A DNA stretch of 51,206 nt from a virus, in the IMG/VR virus record IMGVR_UViG_3300037153_000206, positions 1-51,206 of that record. One strand, given 5' to 3'. The notes beneath the pieces are model-generated. The model was not told the origin of the DNA, did not search any database, and saw nothing but the letters and a program-made list of their open reading frames with translations. The position numbers and the translations under genes are program-made. Shown here one piece after another: positions 38,840-47,406 of this stretch; position 1 is the stretch's first letter; the number at the start of each line of letters is the position of its first letter.

Positions 38840-40188
38840 CCGACATCACCACACCTGAGCATACGCTCGTCGTCCGTCCTGACAAGATGGCGATGCTGAC
38901 GGAGGGGGATCGCGTTCCTGAGCGTCTGGACCGCCTTGAGCGCGCAGCAGCCGGTGGCCTGCTTGGCGGCGGTGGTAGTGGCGCTCCGACGCCTGGTGAC
39001 ACGTGGCAGAGCTTTGCCTACGGGGCGGGCATTGCGGCGGTCGTGGGCTGGAAGCTTCTGCCGATCAACGCCGATGCATCATTTACCAAGACTGGTGACC
39101 CTGCGGCATTCACACGCAATGCCAACGGCTCTCTCACTATTCGTGATGCGGGCGTCTTCGAAATCAACGCGGTCATCCAGATTGCTGGTACGGCGACTGT
39201 CGATCTGAAGGGTGCGCTGCTACAGAAGGGTGCGGCCGATGCCACTCCGACCGACGCAAGCACTTTCCTGACGCAGCAGTCGGCTTCGCTTGGCTCGACG
39301 TACTACGCGCCTCTCTCGTTCGTCGGCTACCTTCCAGCAGGACAAGTCATCTCGATCCTGAGCTATGGCGCAGGCTCGTATACGCGACAGTGTTTGCACT
39401 TCGAGATCTCTCGTATCGGTGCTGGTGCAAAGGGTGCTGACGGTGCTCAGGGAGCCATCGGCCCTGCTGGTCCGCAAGGCATCCAGGGCAACCCTGGCGC
39501 ACAGGGTCCGGCAGGAGCGACGGGAGCTACTGGCGCTCCGGGACCGGCAACACTGGAGACATATATCGGTACAGCGCAGCCGGTTCCGCGCGGTGACTAC
39601 ACCGTCTGGATCGACACTGACGAGGCGGGTCCGGATTGGCCACCGCGTCTGGTCGATACGCTCCCGGCCTCTCCTGTCGTTGACGGCACTGAGGTCTACT
39701 ACCTCGCTGATGGCACGGATGTGGTGTGGCATCTGCGCTACGACGCACTTATCGCCAGTGGTGACGGATATGGCTGGGTCTTCATCGGCGGTGGGCCGAT
39801 AGCGCGCGAGCGGTTGGTTGATGAGGCGGCGTCGTTCGGCGGGCCGAGCACTTGGGGAACCTTCAACGCCAACGATCCGCAGATTACGCTCCCGCTCCCT
39901 GGCTACTACCGCGCTCAGAGCGTCGTCGGCGTTCAAGTAACGAATGCGACGACGATGGGGCACGGTTTGAACATCGGCGGCACAGCGCCTGTCAGCAATC
40001 AGAACGGAGTTTTCCAAGTGGTTGTTGCGGGATCGTCATGCATACTGCCACTTTCCCGTGCGCTTCCGCTGGTTCCTGCTGTCCCTTCGATCATTCGGCA
40101 AGCCTATTGGCAGAATGCCGCAACGCAGAACCTGACCATGCGGATGCGGCGACTTGAGATCTGGCCGGTGAGGGTGAAGAAGGCATGA
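38836..40188 (+). CDS. Collagen-like tail fibre protein, 450 aa
   Basis: ATGA overlap. Residues 1-45 include a short coiled region (ERLDRLERAA). A C1q/TNF-like beta domain (about 55-190; WQSFAYGAGIAAVVGWKLLP) comes next. Gly-X-Y repeats at about 198-235 and a linker PATLETYIGTAQPVPRGDYT lead to a C-terminal beta domain. The linker is nearly repeated in the next gene (PATLETYIGTAAPSPRGDYT), pointing to shuffled fibre modules. Confidence 0.7.
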   Translation: MTDITTPEHTLVVRPDKMAMLTEGDRVPERLDRLERAAAGGLLGGGGSGAPTPGDTWQSFAYGAGIAAVVGWKLLPINADASFTKTGDPAAFTRNANGSLTIRDAGVFEINAVIQIAGTATVDLKGALLQKGAADATPTDASTFLTQQSASLGSTYYAPLSFVGYLPAGQVISILSYGAGSYTRQCLHFEISRIGAGAKGADGAQGAIGPAGPQGIQGNPGAQGPAGATGATGAPGPATLETYIGTAQPVPRGDYTVWIDTDEAGPDWPPRLVDTLPASPVVDGTEVYYLADGTDVVWHLRYDALIASGDGYGWVFIGGGPIARERLVDEAASFGGPSTWGTFNANDPQITLPLPGYYRAQSVVGVQVTNATTMGHGLNIGGTAPVSNQNGVFQVVVAGSSCILPLSRALPLVPAVPSIIRQAYWQNAATQNLTMRMRRLEIWPVRVKKA

Positions 40189-40745
40189 CCGCGCTCAAGT
40201 ACTGGGACGCCGCTACCGGCACGTGGAAGTTCATCGGCAACGTGCAGGGTCCGACTGGCCTGACAGGAGCACAGGGGCCGCAGGGCATTCAGGGCATTCC
40301 TGGGCCAGCAACACTAGAGACATATATCGGTACAGCCGCTCCTTCACCGCGTGGCGATTACACGGTGTGGGTGGACACCGATGAGCCAGATCCTGATCCG
40401 TTGGCAGTCGAGGCCACGCATCTTGTCGGCACTGCTGGTGAGCCTGGTTTGGGGGCTGGCTACAGCTTGTACGCAGCAGGCTGGCAGGCCATCGGCTTCT
40501 ACAAGAACAATCAGAGCCAGGTGTTTCTTCAGGGAATGCTCAAGAAGTCGAGTGCTGTCGTGTCTGGTGACGTGTTGTGGACGTTGCCGGTTGGCTACCG
40601 GCCGCTTGCTCAGACGCTGTTCGCGATCATCAGCAATGCCGCCATAGGCCGCGTTGACGTGTACCCGGATGGCCGCGTGGCGGTGCTGACCGGTAACGCG
40701 GCTTGGATCAGCTTGGCTGGACTCAACTTCAGGGCAGAGCAATGA
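40185..40745 (+). CDS. Short collagen-like fibre protein, 186 aa
   Basis: ATGA overlap. N-terminal motif KYWDAATGTWKFIGNVQGP, then short Gly-X-Y repeats and the PATLETYIGTAAPSPRGDYT linker shared with the preceding gene. The C-terminal domain (about 85-186) is beta-rich (GYSLYAAGWQAIGFYKNNQS). Probable receptor-binding fibre tip. Confidence 0.65.
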   Translation: MTALKYWDAATGTWKFIGNVQGPTGLTGAQGPQGIQGIPGPATLETYIGTAAPSPRGDYTVWVDTDEPDPDPLAVEATHLVGTAGEPGLGAGYSLYAAGWQAIGFYKNNQSQVFLQGMLKKSSAVVSGDVLWTLPVGYRPLAQTLFAIISNAAIGRVDVYPDGRVAVLTGNAAWISLAGLNFRAEQ

Positions 40746-41347
40746 CTGTTGCTACTTACTGGGATGGTGCAGCCTGGAAAGAGATCAGCGGTATTGTCGG
40801 CCCGCCTGGTCCGCAGGGGCCGATGGCTGCTGCTCAGGCTCCCAGTGGTGCAGCAGGAGGCGCGCTGACTGGCACGTATCCGAACCCTGGTGTGGACAAG
40901 AACAAAGTCGGTGGCTTGATCAACGTGCAGCGCCTCTACGGCGCAGTCAATGGCTACCGCGCCATTGCCAATGGCCAGAAGTTCTTCATCAATGCCGGGG
41001 TTACGCCGCTACAGTTGTCATATACGCCGCCTGTGGACTGCTGGTGGGAAGTTGAGAGTCAGGTCGGGATCATTCAGGCGCTGACTGCCGCCTACAACCC
41101 CTACTTTGTCACGCTTTTCCTCAACACGCCGGATCTGCTCGGGAGGGACGCGAGTCAGAATGTCGAGACGGGGCGCTCGGACGTGATGACATACACGTTC
41201 TCTGCTCGCAAAGCCACATGGCGACTCAGAGCCGCTACTGCTTACACCTGCTGGGCGCAGTTCGACCAGCTAGCCACTGCTGGAACCTGGCAGCACCATC
41301 AACTCAATACGCTGCTCAGCATCGAGGGACGAGCATGGGCGGCTTGA
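40742..41347 (+). CDS. Fibre paralogue 1, 201 aa
   Basis: ATGA overlap. Built as a YWDGAAWKEI cap, Gly-X-Y repeats, GALTGTYPNPGVDKNKVGG and a beta head with VDCWWEVESQVG and a final SIEGRAWAA. The same plan and many residues recur in the next two genes, so this is a tandemly amplified fibre cassette. Confidence 0.65.
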   Translation: MTVATYWDGAAWKEISGIVGPPGPQGPMAAAQAPSGAAGGALTGTYPNPGVDKNKVGGLINVQRLYGAVNGYRAIANGQKFFINAGVTPLQLSYTPPVDCWWEVESQVGIIQALTAAYNPYFVTLFLNTPDLLGRDASQNVETGRSDVMTYTFSARKATWRLRAATAYTCWAQFDQLATAGTWQHHQLNTLLSIEGRAWAA

Positions 41348-41919
41348 AGGTTTGGGATGGCACGCAGTGGGTGCTGGTCAGTCGTCAGCCGGGTCCACAA
41401 GGGCCGGTCGGTGATGTAGCAACCTTATTGACTCCTGCTGGCATTGCTGGTGGCGATTTGCAGGGGCGCTATCCGAATCCGGAGGTCAAGCGGGTTCCGG
41501 CAGGCACACTGCTTGACGTGCAGCGCGACATTTCGACGCTCGCTGCGAACTGGTACGCGATCACCAACGGTGCTTACTTCGACCCGGCGCTCACCTACAG
41601 GCCCGAAGTCAACGTCTGGTGGGACGTGTATGCCTCGTGCTGGTTCAACAAGCAAGATGCCGTCTATAACTACAGCTACTTGCGCCTGGAACTCTCGCCT
41701 GCCGACATGGACGGCCTAAATCAAGGCTACTGTATCGACACGCAACATTCAACAGTGCAGACAAACTCCTGGCGAATCGTCAGACGCCTCTTCCGGCTGG
41801 CGGCTGGGACCACCTACACAGCCAAAATGCAAGCTGTGTTGACTGGTACCTCTACCTCTTGGCAATACCACACCGCAGCACATGCGCTGTTCATCGAAGG
41901 CAAGGTGTGGGCGCAATGA
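41335..41919 (+). CDS. Fibre paralogue 2, 194 aa
   Basis: Starts at ATG 41335 inside the end of paralogue 1. Shares KVWDGTQWVLVSRQPGPQGP, GDLQGRYPNPEVKRVPAG, VNVWWDVYAS and a final FIEGKVWAQ with its neighbours. The head surface loops differ, as expected for receptor-binding variation. Confidence 0.65.
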   Translation: MGGLKVWDGTQWVLVSRQPGPQGPVGDVATLLTPAGIAGGDLQGRYPNPEVKRVPAGTLLDVQRDISTLAANWYAITNGAYFDPALTYRPEVNVWWDVYASCWFNKQDAVYNYSYLRLELSPADMDGLNQGYCIDTQHSTVQTNSWRIVRRLFRLAAGTTYTAKMQAVLTGTSTSWQYHTAAHALFIEGKVWAQ

Positions 41920-42518
41920 CTCTTGCCAAGGTGTGGGACGGTACGCAGTGGAAGAATGTTCGCGCTCTTGTCGGCCCGCAGGGGCCGAAGGGACCGCAGG
42001 GCGTTGGAGCACCGCCTAATGGTCCGGCCGGTGGGGCGCTAGGTGGTAACTATCCTGACCCGACAATCAGCAAGGTGAGTGCTGGTGGTCTGCTCGCTGT
42101 GCAGCGCATTTGGGGTCAGAACTCCGCCTATCGGACGATTACGACCGGGCAGAACTTCACAATCGATTCGGCGGGCGCAGTGCCACTGCGAATCAGCTAC
42201 ACGCCGAGCGTGCCGGTGTGGTGGGAAGTTGAAGCCAGCATGTACTTCTACAAGATCGATGCTGCTTACAACTACGGCTATGCGTATCTCCTTCTTGCAC
42301 CTGCCGATGCGGACGGGATGACAACGGCGGGCCAGTCTATCCAGATGCAGCACAACGATGTGCAGACCTTCGTGTTTCGCTACTGTTCACACTGGTACAA
42401 GCTGAATGCCGGGATCGCTTATACCTGCACCTTGCAGTGCGCGTTGTCGGCTGGCACCTGGCAGTTCAACCAAGACCCGGCACATTTGTGGATGAGCGGG
42501 AAGGTGTTCCCGCAATGA
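41916..42518 (+). CDS. Fibre paralogue 3, 200 aa
   Basis: ATGA overlap. Same plan: KVWDGTQWKNVRALVGPQGP, GALGGNYPDPTISKVSAGG, VPVWWEVEASMYFYKIDAAY and a final WMSGKVFPQ. It completes the run of fibre genes; a GAGGAGG ribosome site for the next gene follows its stop. Confidence 0.65.
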   Translation: MTLAKVWDGTQWKNVRALVGPQGPKGPQGVGAPPNGPAGGALGGNYPDPTISKVSAGGLLAVQRIWGQNSAYRTITTGQNFTIDSAGAVPLRISYTPSVPVWWEVEASMYFYKIDAAYNYGYAYLLLAPADADGMTTAGQSIQMQHNDVQTFVFRYCSHWYKLNAGIAYTCTLQCALSAGTWQFNQDPAHLWMSGKVFPQ

Positions 42519-42528
42519 GGAGGTGTGG

Positions 42529-42855
42529 ATGCCGCTAGAGGACTTGAACTCGCTCGGGTACGAGGTCGCTCGGCCGCTCCCGGACATGCTGATAACCGAG
42601 ACGACGGTTTGGGGGCACGGTAAACAGTGGTGGCTGAAGGAAGGCGACGATGAGGAAGCGCTTGTCGTCAAGATCCGCAACTACCAGAAGCTGGCCGACA
42701 AGCTGGAGCAGGCGCAGCAGTACTTCACTGACAACTATGTGAACTGGCCGACGATGAGCGCGGCTCAGAAGGATGCGGCAAACCGGAACGCGCAACGAGC
42801 GCTGGCGAATCTGGTCCGGTATGTCCGGGACGATCTGACTTCTGAAGGTGTCTGA
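42529..42855 (+). CDS. Hypothetical protein after the fibres, 108 aa
   Basis: ATG at 42529 with GAGGAGG 5 nt upstream (GTG at 42523 less likely). Beta start (ITETTVWGHGKQWWLKEGDD), then a long charged helix (YQKLADKLEQAQQYFTDNYV). No family recognised; probably a minor tail or fibre-assembly protein. Confidence 0.55.
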   Translation: MPLEDLNSLGYEVARPLPDMLITETTVWGHGKQWWLKEGDDEEALVVKIRNYQKLADKLEQAQQYFTDNYVNWPTMSAAQKDAANRNAQRALANLVRYVRDDLTSEGV

Positions 42856-42866
42856 GGTTGCGATGA

Positions 42867-43214
42867 ATGTTGACTACTCTTGCGATTGTCGAATGGGCAC
42901 AGATCGTCCCGCTTGCCATTGGCATCTTCGGCCTCGGCGGGCTGATCTTCACTGCCCTGCGATTCCGGCGCGACGACACGACAGCCATCGTGAATCAACA
43001 GTCAACAATCTTGAACGACATGAAGAAGCTCAACGAGGAGCTTCGGACGACAGCAGACGGATTGCGAGTCGAGCGCGATGGACTGCGGGAGCAGGTGGCG
43101 AACCTGTCGGGCCAGGTGGAAGCCCTGAGAGGCGAACTGAAAGAGGCACGAGAGCACATCGGTGGCCAGGTGGAAAGGCTGGAGAGGAAAATTGACAACG
43201 GACAGAACGAGTGA
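42867..43214 (+). CDS. One-span membrane protein with coiled coil (holin/spanin candidate)
   Basis: 115 residues. Residues 6-31 form a membrane helix (VEWAQIVPLAIGIFGLGGLI); the rest is coiled coil (LNEELRTTADGLRVERDGLR). A short anchor with an extended coil is typical of phage i-spanins and of some holins. It is the first of three adjacent membrane proteins after the tail genes, the usual place for lysis functions. No clear ribosome site. Confidence 0.55.
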   Translation: MLTTLAIVEWAQIVPLAIGIFGLGGLIFTALRFRRDDTTAIVNQQSTILNDMKKLNEELRTTADGLRVERDGLREQVANLSGQVEALRGELKEAREHIGGQVERLERKIDNGQNE

Positions 43215-43947
43215 CATCGATATTGTCACTGAACATATCGACAACCAAGGCCGGACGGTGTTGCAGTACAGCCGTCAGCGGTTTCTCGGTACGTGGTGTG
43301 CGATTGCGTTGTTGGCGATCCTCACCGCGCTCGCGCTGTGGCTGGGCGTGCGTGGCTTCAACTACGACAACGCGCAGAACTACACACTGGCGACGCAGGC
43401 TGGCGATACGGCTGACACCGCCAATACCAAGAGCAATGACATCTATCTGTTCCTGCGGGGTCAGCGTGGCCTCCCCGGTGTGCCGGGAGCAGACGGCAAG
43501 GACGGTAGCCCCGGACAGCCTGGCTCGAATCCGGCGCTGCTGCCGCCAGGCCCAAAAGGCGCTACTGGCAATACCGGCCCTACTGGGCCTGCTGGTCCTG
43601 CGGGACCGGTCGGCCAGACTGGCACTGCGGGTCCGTCCGGCTCTGCGGGAGTCAAGGGTGATGTCGGTGCGACCGGAGCTACCGGTGCTCAAGGTGACGC
43701 CGGAGCGCCTGGTGCTGACTCGACTGTTCCTGGCCCCGAAGGTGCGAAGGGGGAGACGGGTGCGGAAGGGCCTGCTGGGATTCAAGGTCCAGAGGGTCCG
43801 GCTGGGCCACAAGGACCGCAAGGCCCGGAGGGACCGGCAGGACCGGCTTGTCCGGCTGGATCAACACTCACGCAGATCAACGTCCACGAGCGATTCCCGG
43901 AAGGCACAGCCGTGATTCTCGTGTGTCTGGTGAGTAGATCGCCATGA
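43192..43947 (+). CDS. Membrane-anchored collagen-like protein, 251 aa
   Basis: TTG start at 43192 with GAGAGG upstream, overlapping the previous gene; GTG at 43162 is the alternative. After a short cytoplasmic part comes a membrane helix (about 35-55; CAIALLAILTALALWLGV), then from about residue 90 a Gly-X-Y repeat of about 130 residues, and a C-terminal stub. Its motif YSRQRFLGTW is shared with the next gene (YSRKRFLWTW). A collagen-like rod held in the membrane is unusual for a phage. Confidence 0.6.
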   Translation: MTTDRTSDIDIVTEHIDNQGRTVLQYSRQRFLGTWCAIALLAILTALALWLGVRGFNYDNAQNYTLATQAGDTADTANTKSNDIYLFLRGQRGLPGVPGADGKDGSPGQPGSNPALLPPGPKGATGNTGPTGPAGPAGPVGQTGTAGPSGSAGVKGDVGATGATGAQGDAGAPGADSTVPGPEGAKGETGAEGPAGIQGPEGPAGPQGPQGPEGPAGPACPAGSTLTQINVHERFPEGTAVILVCLVSRSP

Positions 43948-44285
43948 GTGTTGATCCATTCGCAGTTGCGCTGACGAATGTGCTGGAGTATTCGCGCAAG
44001 CGTTTCTTGTGGACGTGGGTTGTCATCTGTCTTGGCGCTGCTTTCACCGGCTACACGTTGTTCTTTGCGGCGCAGCAGAGAAACATCAATACTGAGAACA
44101 CGAAGAAGCTGTCGATCTCGACTGGCGTACTGTGCGAAGCGATCCTTGCCACTCCAGACGAGGATGAGGAGGAGATCCTGGGCAAGCTCGCGCTGTCAAC
44201 TGCGTACACATCTAATGATCCGACCGGCGATATCACAAACCCGCTGTGTATCAATATCGTCAATAGGCTTTCCAATGGCGACTAA
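43944..44285 (+). CDS. Membrane protein, paralogous N-terminus, 113 aa
   Basis: ATGA overlap. VLEYSRKRFLWTWVVICLGA begins a single membrane helix (about 22-44). A soluble part with an acidic helix (ATPDEDEEEILGKLALSTAY) follows. The N-terminal half resembles that of the preceding protein. Candidate holin partner or membrane scaffold. Confidence 0.55.
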   Translation: MSVDPFAVALTNVLEYSRKRFLWTWVVICLGAAFTGYTLFFAAQQRNINTENTKKLSISTGVLCEAILATPDEDEEEILGKLALSTAYTSNDPTGDITNPLCINIVNRLSNGD

Positions 44286-44295
44286 AGTGTCAAAA

Positions 44296-44383
44296 GCCTG
44301 GGACGCCACCTCCCAGGCGTGCGCCCGTCAGAGCGCTCCGCAAGGGAATCGCCACCCTTACGTTGCCAGCGCTCCGGGCGCAC
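44296..44383 (+). ncRNA. Highly structured RNA element
   Basis: Two adjoining structures follow the membrane genes. GCCTGGGA/TCCCAGGC (8 bp, 44296-44318) is a clean hairpin. Directly after it GTGCGCCCG (44319-44327) pairs with CGGGCGCAC (44375-44383), and GAGCGCT (44331-44337) with AGCGCTC (44368-44374). That gives 16 bp broken only by a 3-nt bulge, and inside it AAGGG/CCCTT forms a third stem. No T-run follows. It could be a processed end, a dual terminator or a functional RNA. Confidence 0.5.
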
Positions 44384-44449
44384 GATATGCTTGCCGATCC
44401 GGTTGCTAGAGACACCGAGAAGGGATGAACCCACGATGCGTACACAATC

Positions 44450-44677
44450 ATGACGGTTCTAACGCCGTCAGCCGAAGCACGACAGGTCTACGGCATGATG
44501 GTCAGTCGTGCTGACAACAACGATGGCGAACTACATTTGACACTTGCCAACTCGATTGCGCTGAGTTGCACGCTTCGGCGCAAGGGCGAGGACGGCCAGG
44601 CGATGACGGCTGTGACCGAGCTATGCGAGGCCAACTGGATAGCTCCGGTGGCCGATGGCGGCTGGCGCGTAGGCTAG
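44450..44677 (+). CDS. Hypothetical protein, 75 aa
   Basis: ATG at 44450; GAAGGG lies about 20 nt upstream, so initiation is unclear. The sequence (VLTPSAEARQVYGMMVSRAD, then ALSCTLRRKGEDGQAMTAVT, WIAPVADGGWRVG) looks like a small winged-helix-like or alpha/beta domain. No confident family. Confidence 0.5.
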   Translation: MTVLTPSAEARQVYGMMVSRADNNDGELHLTLANSIALSCTLRRKGEDGQAMTAVTELCEANWIAPVADGGWRVG

Positions 44678-44699
44678 CTCGCTGGGATCATACTGGGCG

Positions 44700-44708
44700 T
44701 GATATCCT
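44700..44708 (+). promoter_or_regulatory. Extended -10 element TGATATCCT
   Basis: TG-A-TATCCT, with the GTG start of the next gene exactly 6 nt downstream, the same geometry as at 17780 and 49866. Confidence 0.5.
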
Positions 44709-44714
44709 GTCGGC

Positions 44715-45122
44715 GTGCCGCCGAACACGATCCACACGTTCCCGATCAACGACCTGATCGATCATCTCACTGGCGAAGGCGAGGAGTGCCCCTGCGGGCC
44801 GACTGTGGTGCCCGTTGAGCGCGTTGACGGCTCGATTGGCTACCACTACCAGCACCACTCGCTCGATGGCCGCGAGTTCCAAGAGTTCTTCGAGTGCCCG
44901 GTCTGCAAGATGAAGTCCTACCACCCGCAGGACATCGCCTTCGGCTACTGTGGCAACTGTCATGCGTTCACGAAGGGAGAGGTCAGCGTGGATCAAGATC
45001 CAGTCGTGATTGCTGACAACGTGTGGAATCATCTGCCATGGCCAGCGCAGGTGATCGCCGTCGTGGTTCTGGTTCTGGTGGCGCTCGGTCTGCTCTGGCT
45101 GCTGATCTTCGGGGAGATTTGA
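44715..45122 (+). CDS. Zinc-ribbon protein with C-terminal membrane anchor
   Basis: 135 residues. The GTG falls on the predicted transcription start, with no ribosome site, so the message is probably leaderless. Cysteine pairs CPCG, CPVC and CGNC suggest one or two zinc sites in the first 90 residues. A single membrane span (AQVIAVVVLVLVALGLLWLL) ends the protein, giving a tail-anchored topology. The combination is unfamiliar to me. The next gene overlaps the stop (TGATG). Confidence 0.6.
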   Translation: MPPNTIHTFPINDLIDHLTGEGEECPCGPTVVPVERVDGSIGYHYQHHSLDGREFQEFFECPVCKMKSYHPQDIAFGYCGNCHAFTKGEVSVDQDPVVIADNVWNHLPWPAQVIAVVVLVLVALGLLWLLIFGEI

Positions 45123-45388
45123 TGGTCTACACGCACTGGAGCGAGAAGCCGAAGCGCAAGCCGCCGCGTTACTACAAGTTTCGCTGGCTGTCATCATTGC
45201 TTCCAAACTGGGTACTGAATCGGCTGATCCGGTACTGGAAGCTCGACTACGACCCGGCTGACGGGTGGACGTTCTGGCTCGATGCCAGCTACGTGAAGTG
45301 GTGCCGCTGGGACAAGCGACGGAACTGGTTCAAGCGGCGGGTCGGCTGGCATGAGGCCGAAGGCGACCCACTGCACAGAGATCCGTGA
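45122..45388 (+). CDS. Basic Trp-rich hypothetical protein, 88 aa
   Basis: ATG in a TGATG overlap. Strongly basic and aromatic (SEKPKRKPPRYYKFRWLSSL, CRWDKRRNWFKRRVGW). It may bind membranes or nucleic acid. It overlaps the helicase start by 4 nt, which couples the two. Confidence 0.55.
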   Translation: MVYTHWSEKPKRKPPRYYKFRWLSSLLPNWVLNRLIRYWKLDYDPADGWTFWLDASYVKWCRWDKRRNWFKRRVGWHEAEGDPLHRDP

Positions 45389-46905
45389 GAACCGTTCCCG
45401 TCATAGTTGACAGCCATCTCAGGCTCGACGGAAATCTCATTGGCCATGACATCGCCAATGACATCTTTGACGACCTGACGATTCACAACCACGCGAAGGA
45501 TGTGGCTGAGCGGATGAACCGCTGGGGCTGGCAGGATCTCCCCGACGACTTCCAGCTTGGCGATCTTGACGGTGACACTGTTGTCATGCCGCGTGGCTAC
45601 GCGCTGGCGCTGAAGGAGATGCTGCGCGACGAGAACATCCGCGTGCAGTGGGTGGAGCGGCGTCAGTGGCAGCGCGGCTCCCAGCTTGGCAACGGTGCGC
45701 TCGATCTCAAGCCGCACCAGGCGCTGGCCGTGCGCCACATGATCAAGCACCAGCAGGGGATGTACGAGGCTCCCACCGGTTCTGGCAAGACTGTTGCATG
45801 CATCGGGTTCATTGCGCGAGTGCAGCCGATGTGGACGATCATTCTCGTTGACAAGCTCGATCTGCTGCACCAGTGGCGCAAGCAACTTGCCAAGTTCCTC
45901 GGCGTAGGCATCGACAACGGAGTCATCGGCCAGATCGGTGACGGCAAGTGGGAATTGGGGAGCCGCATCACTGTTGCCACCGTGCAGACGCTGACGAAGA
46001 TGCTGCGCGAAGGAGAGCTTCCTGAGGCGTTCTTCGAGGTGTGGGATGCCGTGATCCTCGATGAGTGCCATCACGTGACCGCAGAGACGATCAGGGAGCT
46101 TCTGAGCCGCTTCTACGCCAAGTACCGGCTCGGTGTGTCGGCCACCACGGATCGCCAGGACGAGAAGTTCCCGTTCGCCCTGAATGTGCTGGGCGAGGTG
46201 TTCTACAAGGACGACGAGGAGGAACTGCGTGAGTCAGGACTGTTGATGCGCCCTCGGGTGCAGGTGGTTCGCACTGGGTTCGAGCACCCGTACTGGCCGG
46301 ATCACGAGTCCGACGAGGATGACAAGTGTCAGGTTCCCGGATGCAAGCTGAGTGGCAAGCGTCCGCACTGGCACCGCAACAACTACCATCAGGTGAAAGC
46401 TTCCCTGATCGAGAATAAAGACCGCAACAGGATTGTCATCGGTACGCTGCTCCAACAGGTCAAGAATGGCGACCATCATCATCTGATCGTGTCCAATGAG
46501 GTGAAGCATCTCGGCTTTCTGATGGACATGCTGATCGAGGAGTCCACGGCTGGGCTGGTGGCGATCCCTGAGGTCTATGTGATGACTGGCCAGGTGCGTG
46601 GCGTCAAGCGCTCGGAGATGAAGGCAGAGATCGAGCGCGCTTCGGCCGCGATCATCTTTGCCACGGTGGCAAAGGAGGGGCTTGATATCCCTCCTGTTGA
46701 CAGGATCTACCTACCGTTCCCCGAATCCAACCCGAAGGCGACTCAGCAGAAGATCGGCCGGGGTACGCGGATTCACGAGGGAAAGGTAGACACTGTTGTC
46801 TTCGACTTCTTCGATATCCTGATTGACGTGTTCCGCAAGCAGTTTCGCAACCGGCGCTTCAAGTGCTACGACCAGATGAACATGGAGGTGGATCTTGGCG
46901 ATTGA
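45385..46905 (+). CDS. Superfamily 2 DNA/RNA helicase
   Basis: 506 residues. Walker A APTGSGKT near residue 126, the DECHH box near 224, SATTDR near 252 and a motif VI region QQKIGRGTR near 455 define an SF2 helicase of the XPB/UvsW type. An N-terminal accessory domain (1-105) precedes it. Between the two RecA lobes a CQVPGC segment with His residues suggests a zinc insertion (about 313-330). Such phage helicases act in replication-fork or recombination remodelling. GTG start overlapping the previous gene. Confidence 0.88.
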   Translation: MRTVPVIVDSHLRLDGNLIGHDIANDIFDDLTIHNHAKDVAERMNRWGWQDLPDDFQLGDLDGDTVVMPRGYALALKEMLRDENIRVQWVERRQWQRGSQLGNGALDLKPHQALAVRHMIKHQQGMYEAPTGSGKTVACIGFIARVQPMWTIILVDKLDLLHQWRKQLAKFLGVGIDNGVIGQIGDGKWELGSRITVATVQTLTKMLREGELPEAFFEVWDAVILDECHHVTAETIRELLSRFYAKYRLGVSATTDRQDEKFPFALNVLGEVFYKDDEEELRESGLLMRPRVQVVRTGFEHPYWPDHESDEDDKCQVPGCKLSGKRPHWHRNNYHQVKASLIENKDRNRIVIGTLLQQVKNGDHHHLIVSNEVKHLGFLMDMLIEESTAGLVAIPEVYVMTGQVRGVKRSEMKAEIERASAAIIFATVAKEGLDIPPVDRIYLPFPESNPKATQQKIGRGTRIHEGKVDTVVFDFFDILIDVFRKQFRNRRFKCYDQMNMEVDLGD

Positions 46906-47185
46906 TGACAACGAGACTGACATGCTGATCACAGACACCGAGCGCGCTGTGATTGAGGCGATGCGCGGCGGCGAGGAGTTTCAGCGCTGCCAGCGAACGA
47001 TCTTGGACATCGAGAGCACGCTGACGCTCTATGACGTGCCGATCATGGCTCCGCTGGCGGATTCGGTACTGCGGGTGTGCGAGCACAATGAGCGGCTGCG
47101 TGATCTGCTGAACGCCTGCAAGGTCGTCGTCGCTAATGACGACTTGCACCGGCAGATCGAGGAGGCCCTGAATGATCTGCCCTAG
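46895..47185 (+). CDS. Helical hypothetical protein, 96 aa
   Basis: TTG start set by GGAGGTGG 3-4 nt upstream, overlapping the helicase end. Predominantly helical and acidic (ITDTERAVIEAMRGGEEFQR, LADSVLRVCEHNERLRDLLN). Could assist the helicase, since both are translated from one message. No family recognised. Confidence 0.55.
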   Translation: MAIDDNETDMLITDTERAVIEAMRGGEEFQRCQRTILDIESTLTLYDVPIMAPLADSVLRVCEHNERLRDLLNACKVVVANDDLHRQIEEALNDLP

Positions 47186-47372
47186 ATGCGGGCTGCCGAT
47201 GAGGTGCAGCCAGTCGCGGACTCACGACGCCGATGGCAATGAGATCGCCTACTGCTCTCCGATTCGTTCGCCGGACTGCTGGAAGATCGTCGGCAAGGCG
47301 ACGGCTCCCCACCCGCTCACCGGAGCGCAGCACATGCTCACGGTGATCGAGGGTGGAAAGACTGATGACTAA
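47172..47372 (+). CDS. Zinc-ribbon protein, 66 aa
   Basis: ATG inside the end of the previous gene. CPRCG, then CS and CSPIRSPDC, form a likely zinc ribbon in 40 residues. Last gene of this rightward unit. Small nucleic-acid-binding protein by inference. Confidence 0.55.
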   Translation: MICPRCGLPMRCSQSRTHDADGNEIAYCSPIRSPDCWKIVGKATAPHPLTGAQHMLTVIEGGKTDD

Positions 47373-47406
47373 CGCTGGGCGGCTTTCGCCGGTCGTCACC
47401 CCAGCG
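47373..47406. terminator. Hairpin between convergent genes
   Basis: CGCTGGG and CCCAGCG enclose an inner CGGC-TTTC-GCCG hairpin. It lies exactly between a rightward and a leftward gene, so it could terminate both, though no long T-run is present. Confidence 0.6.
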
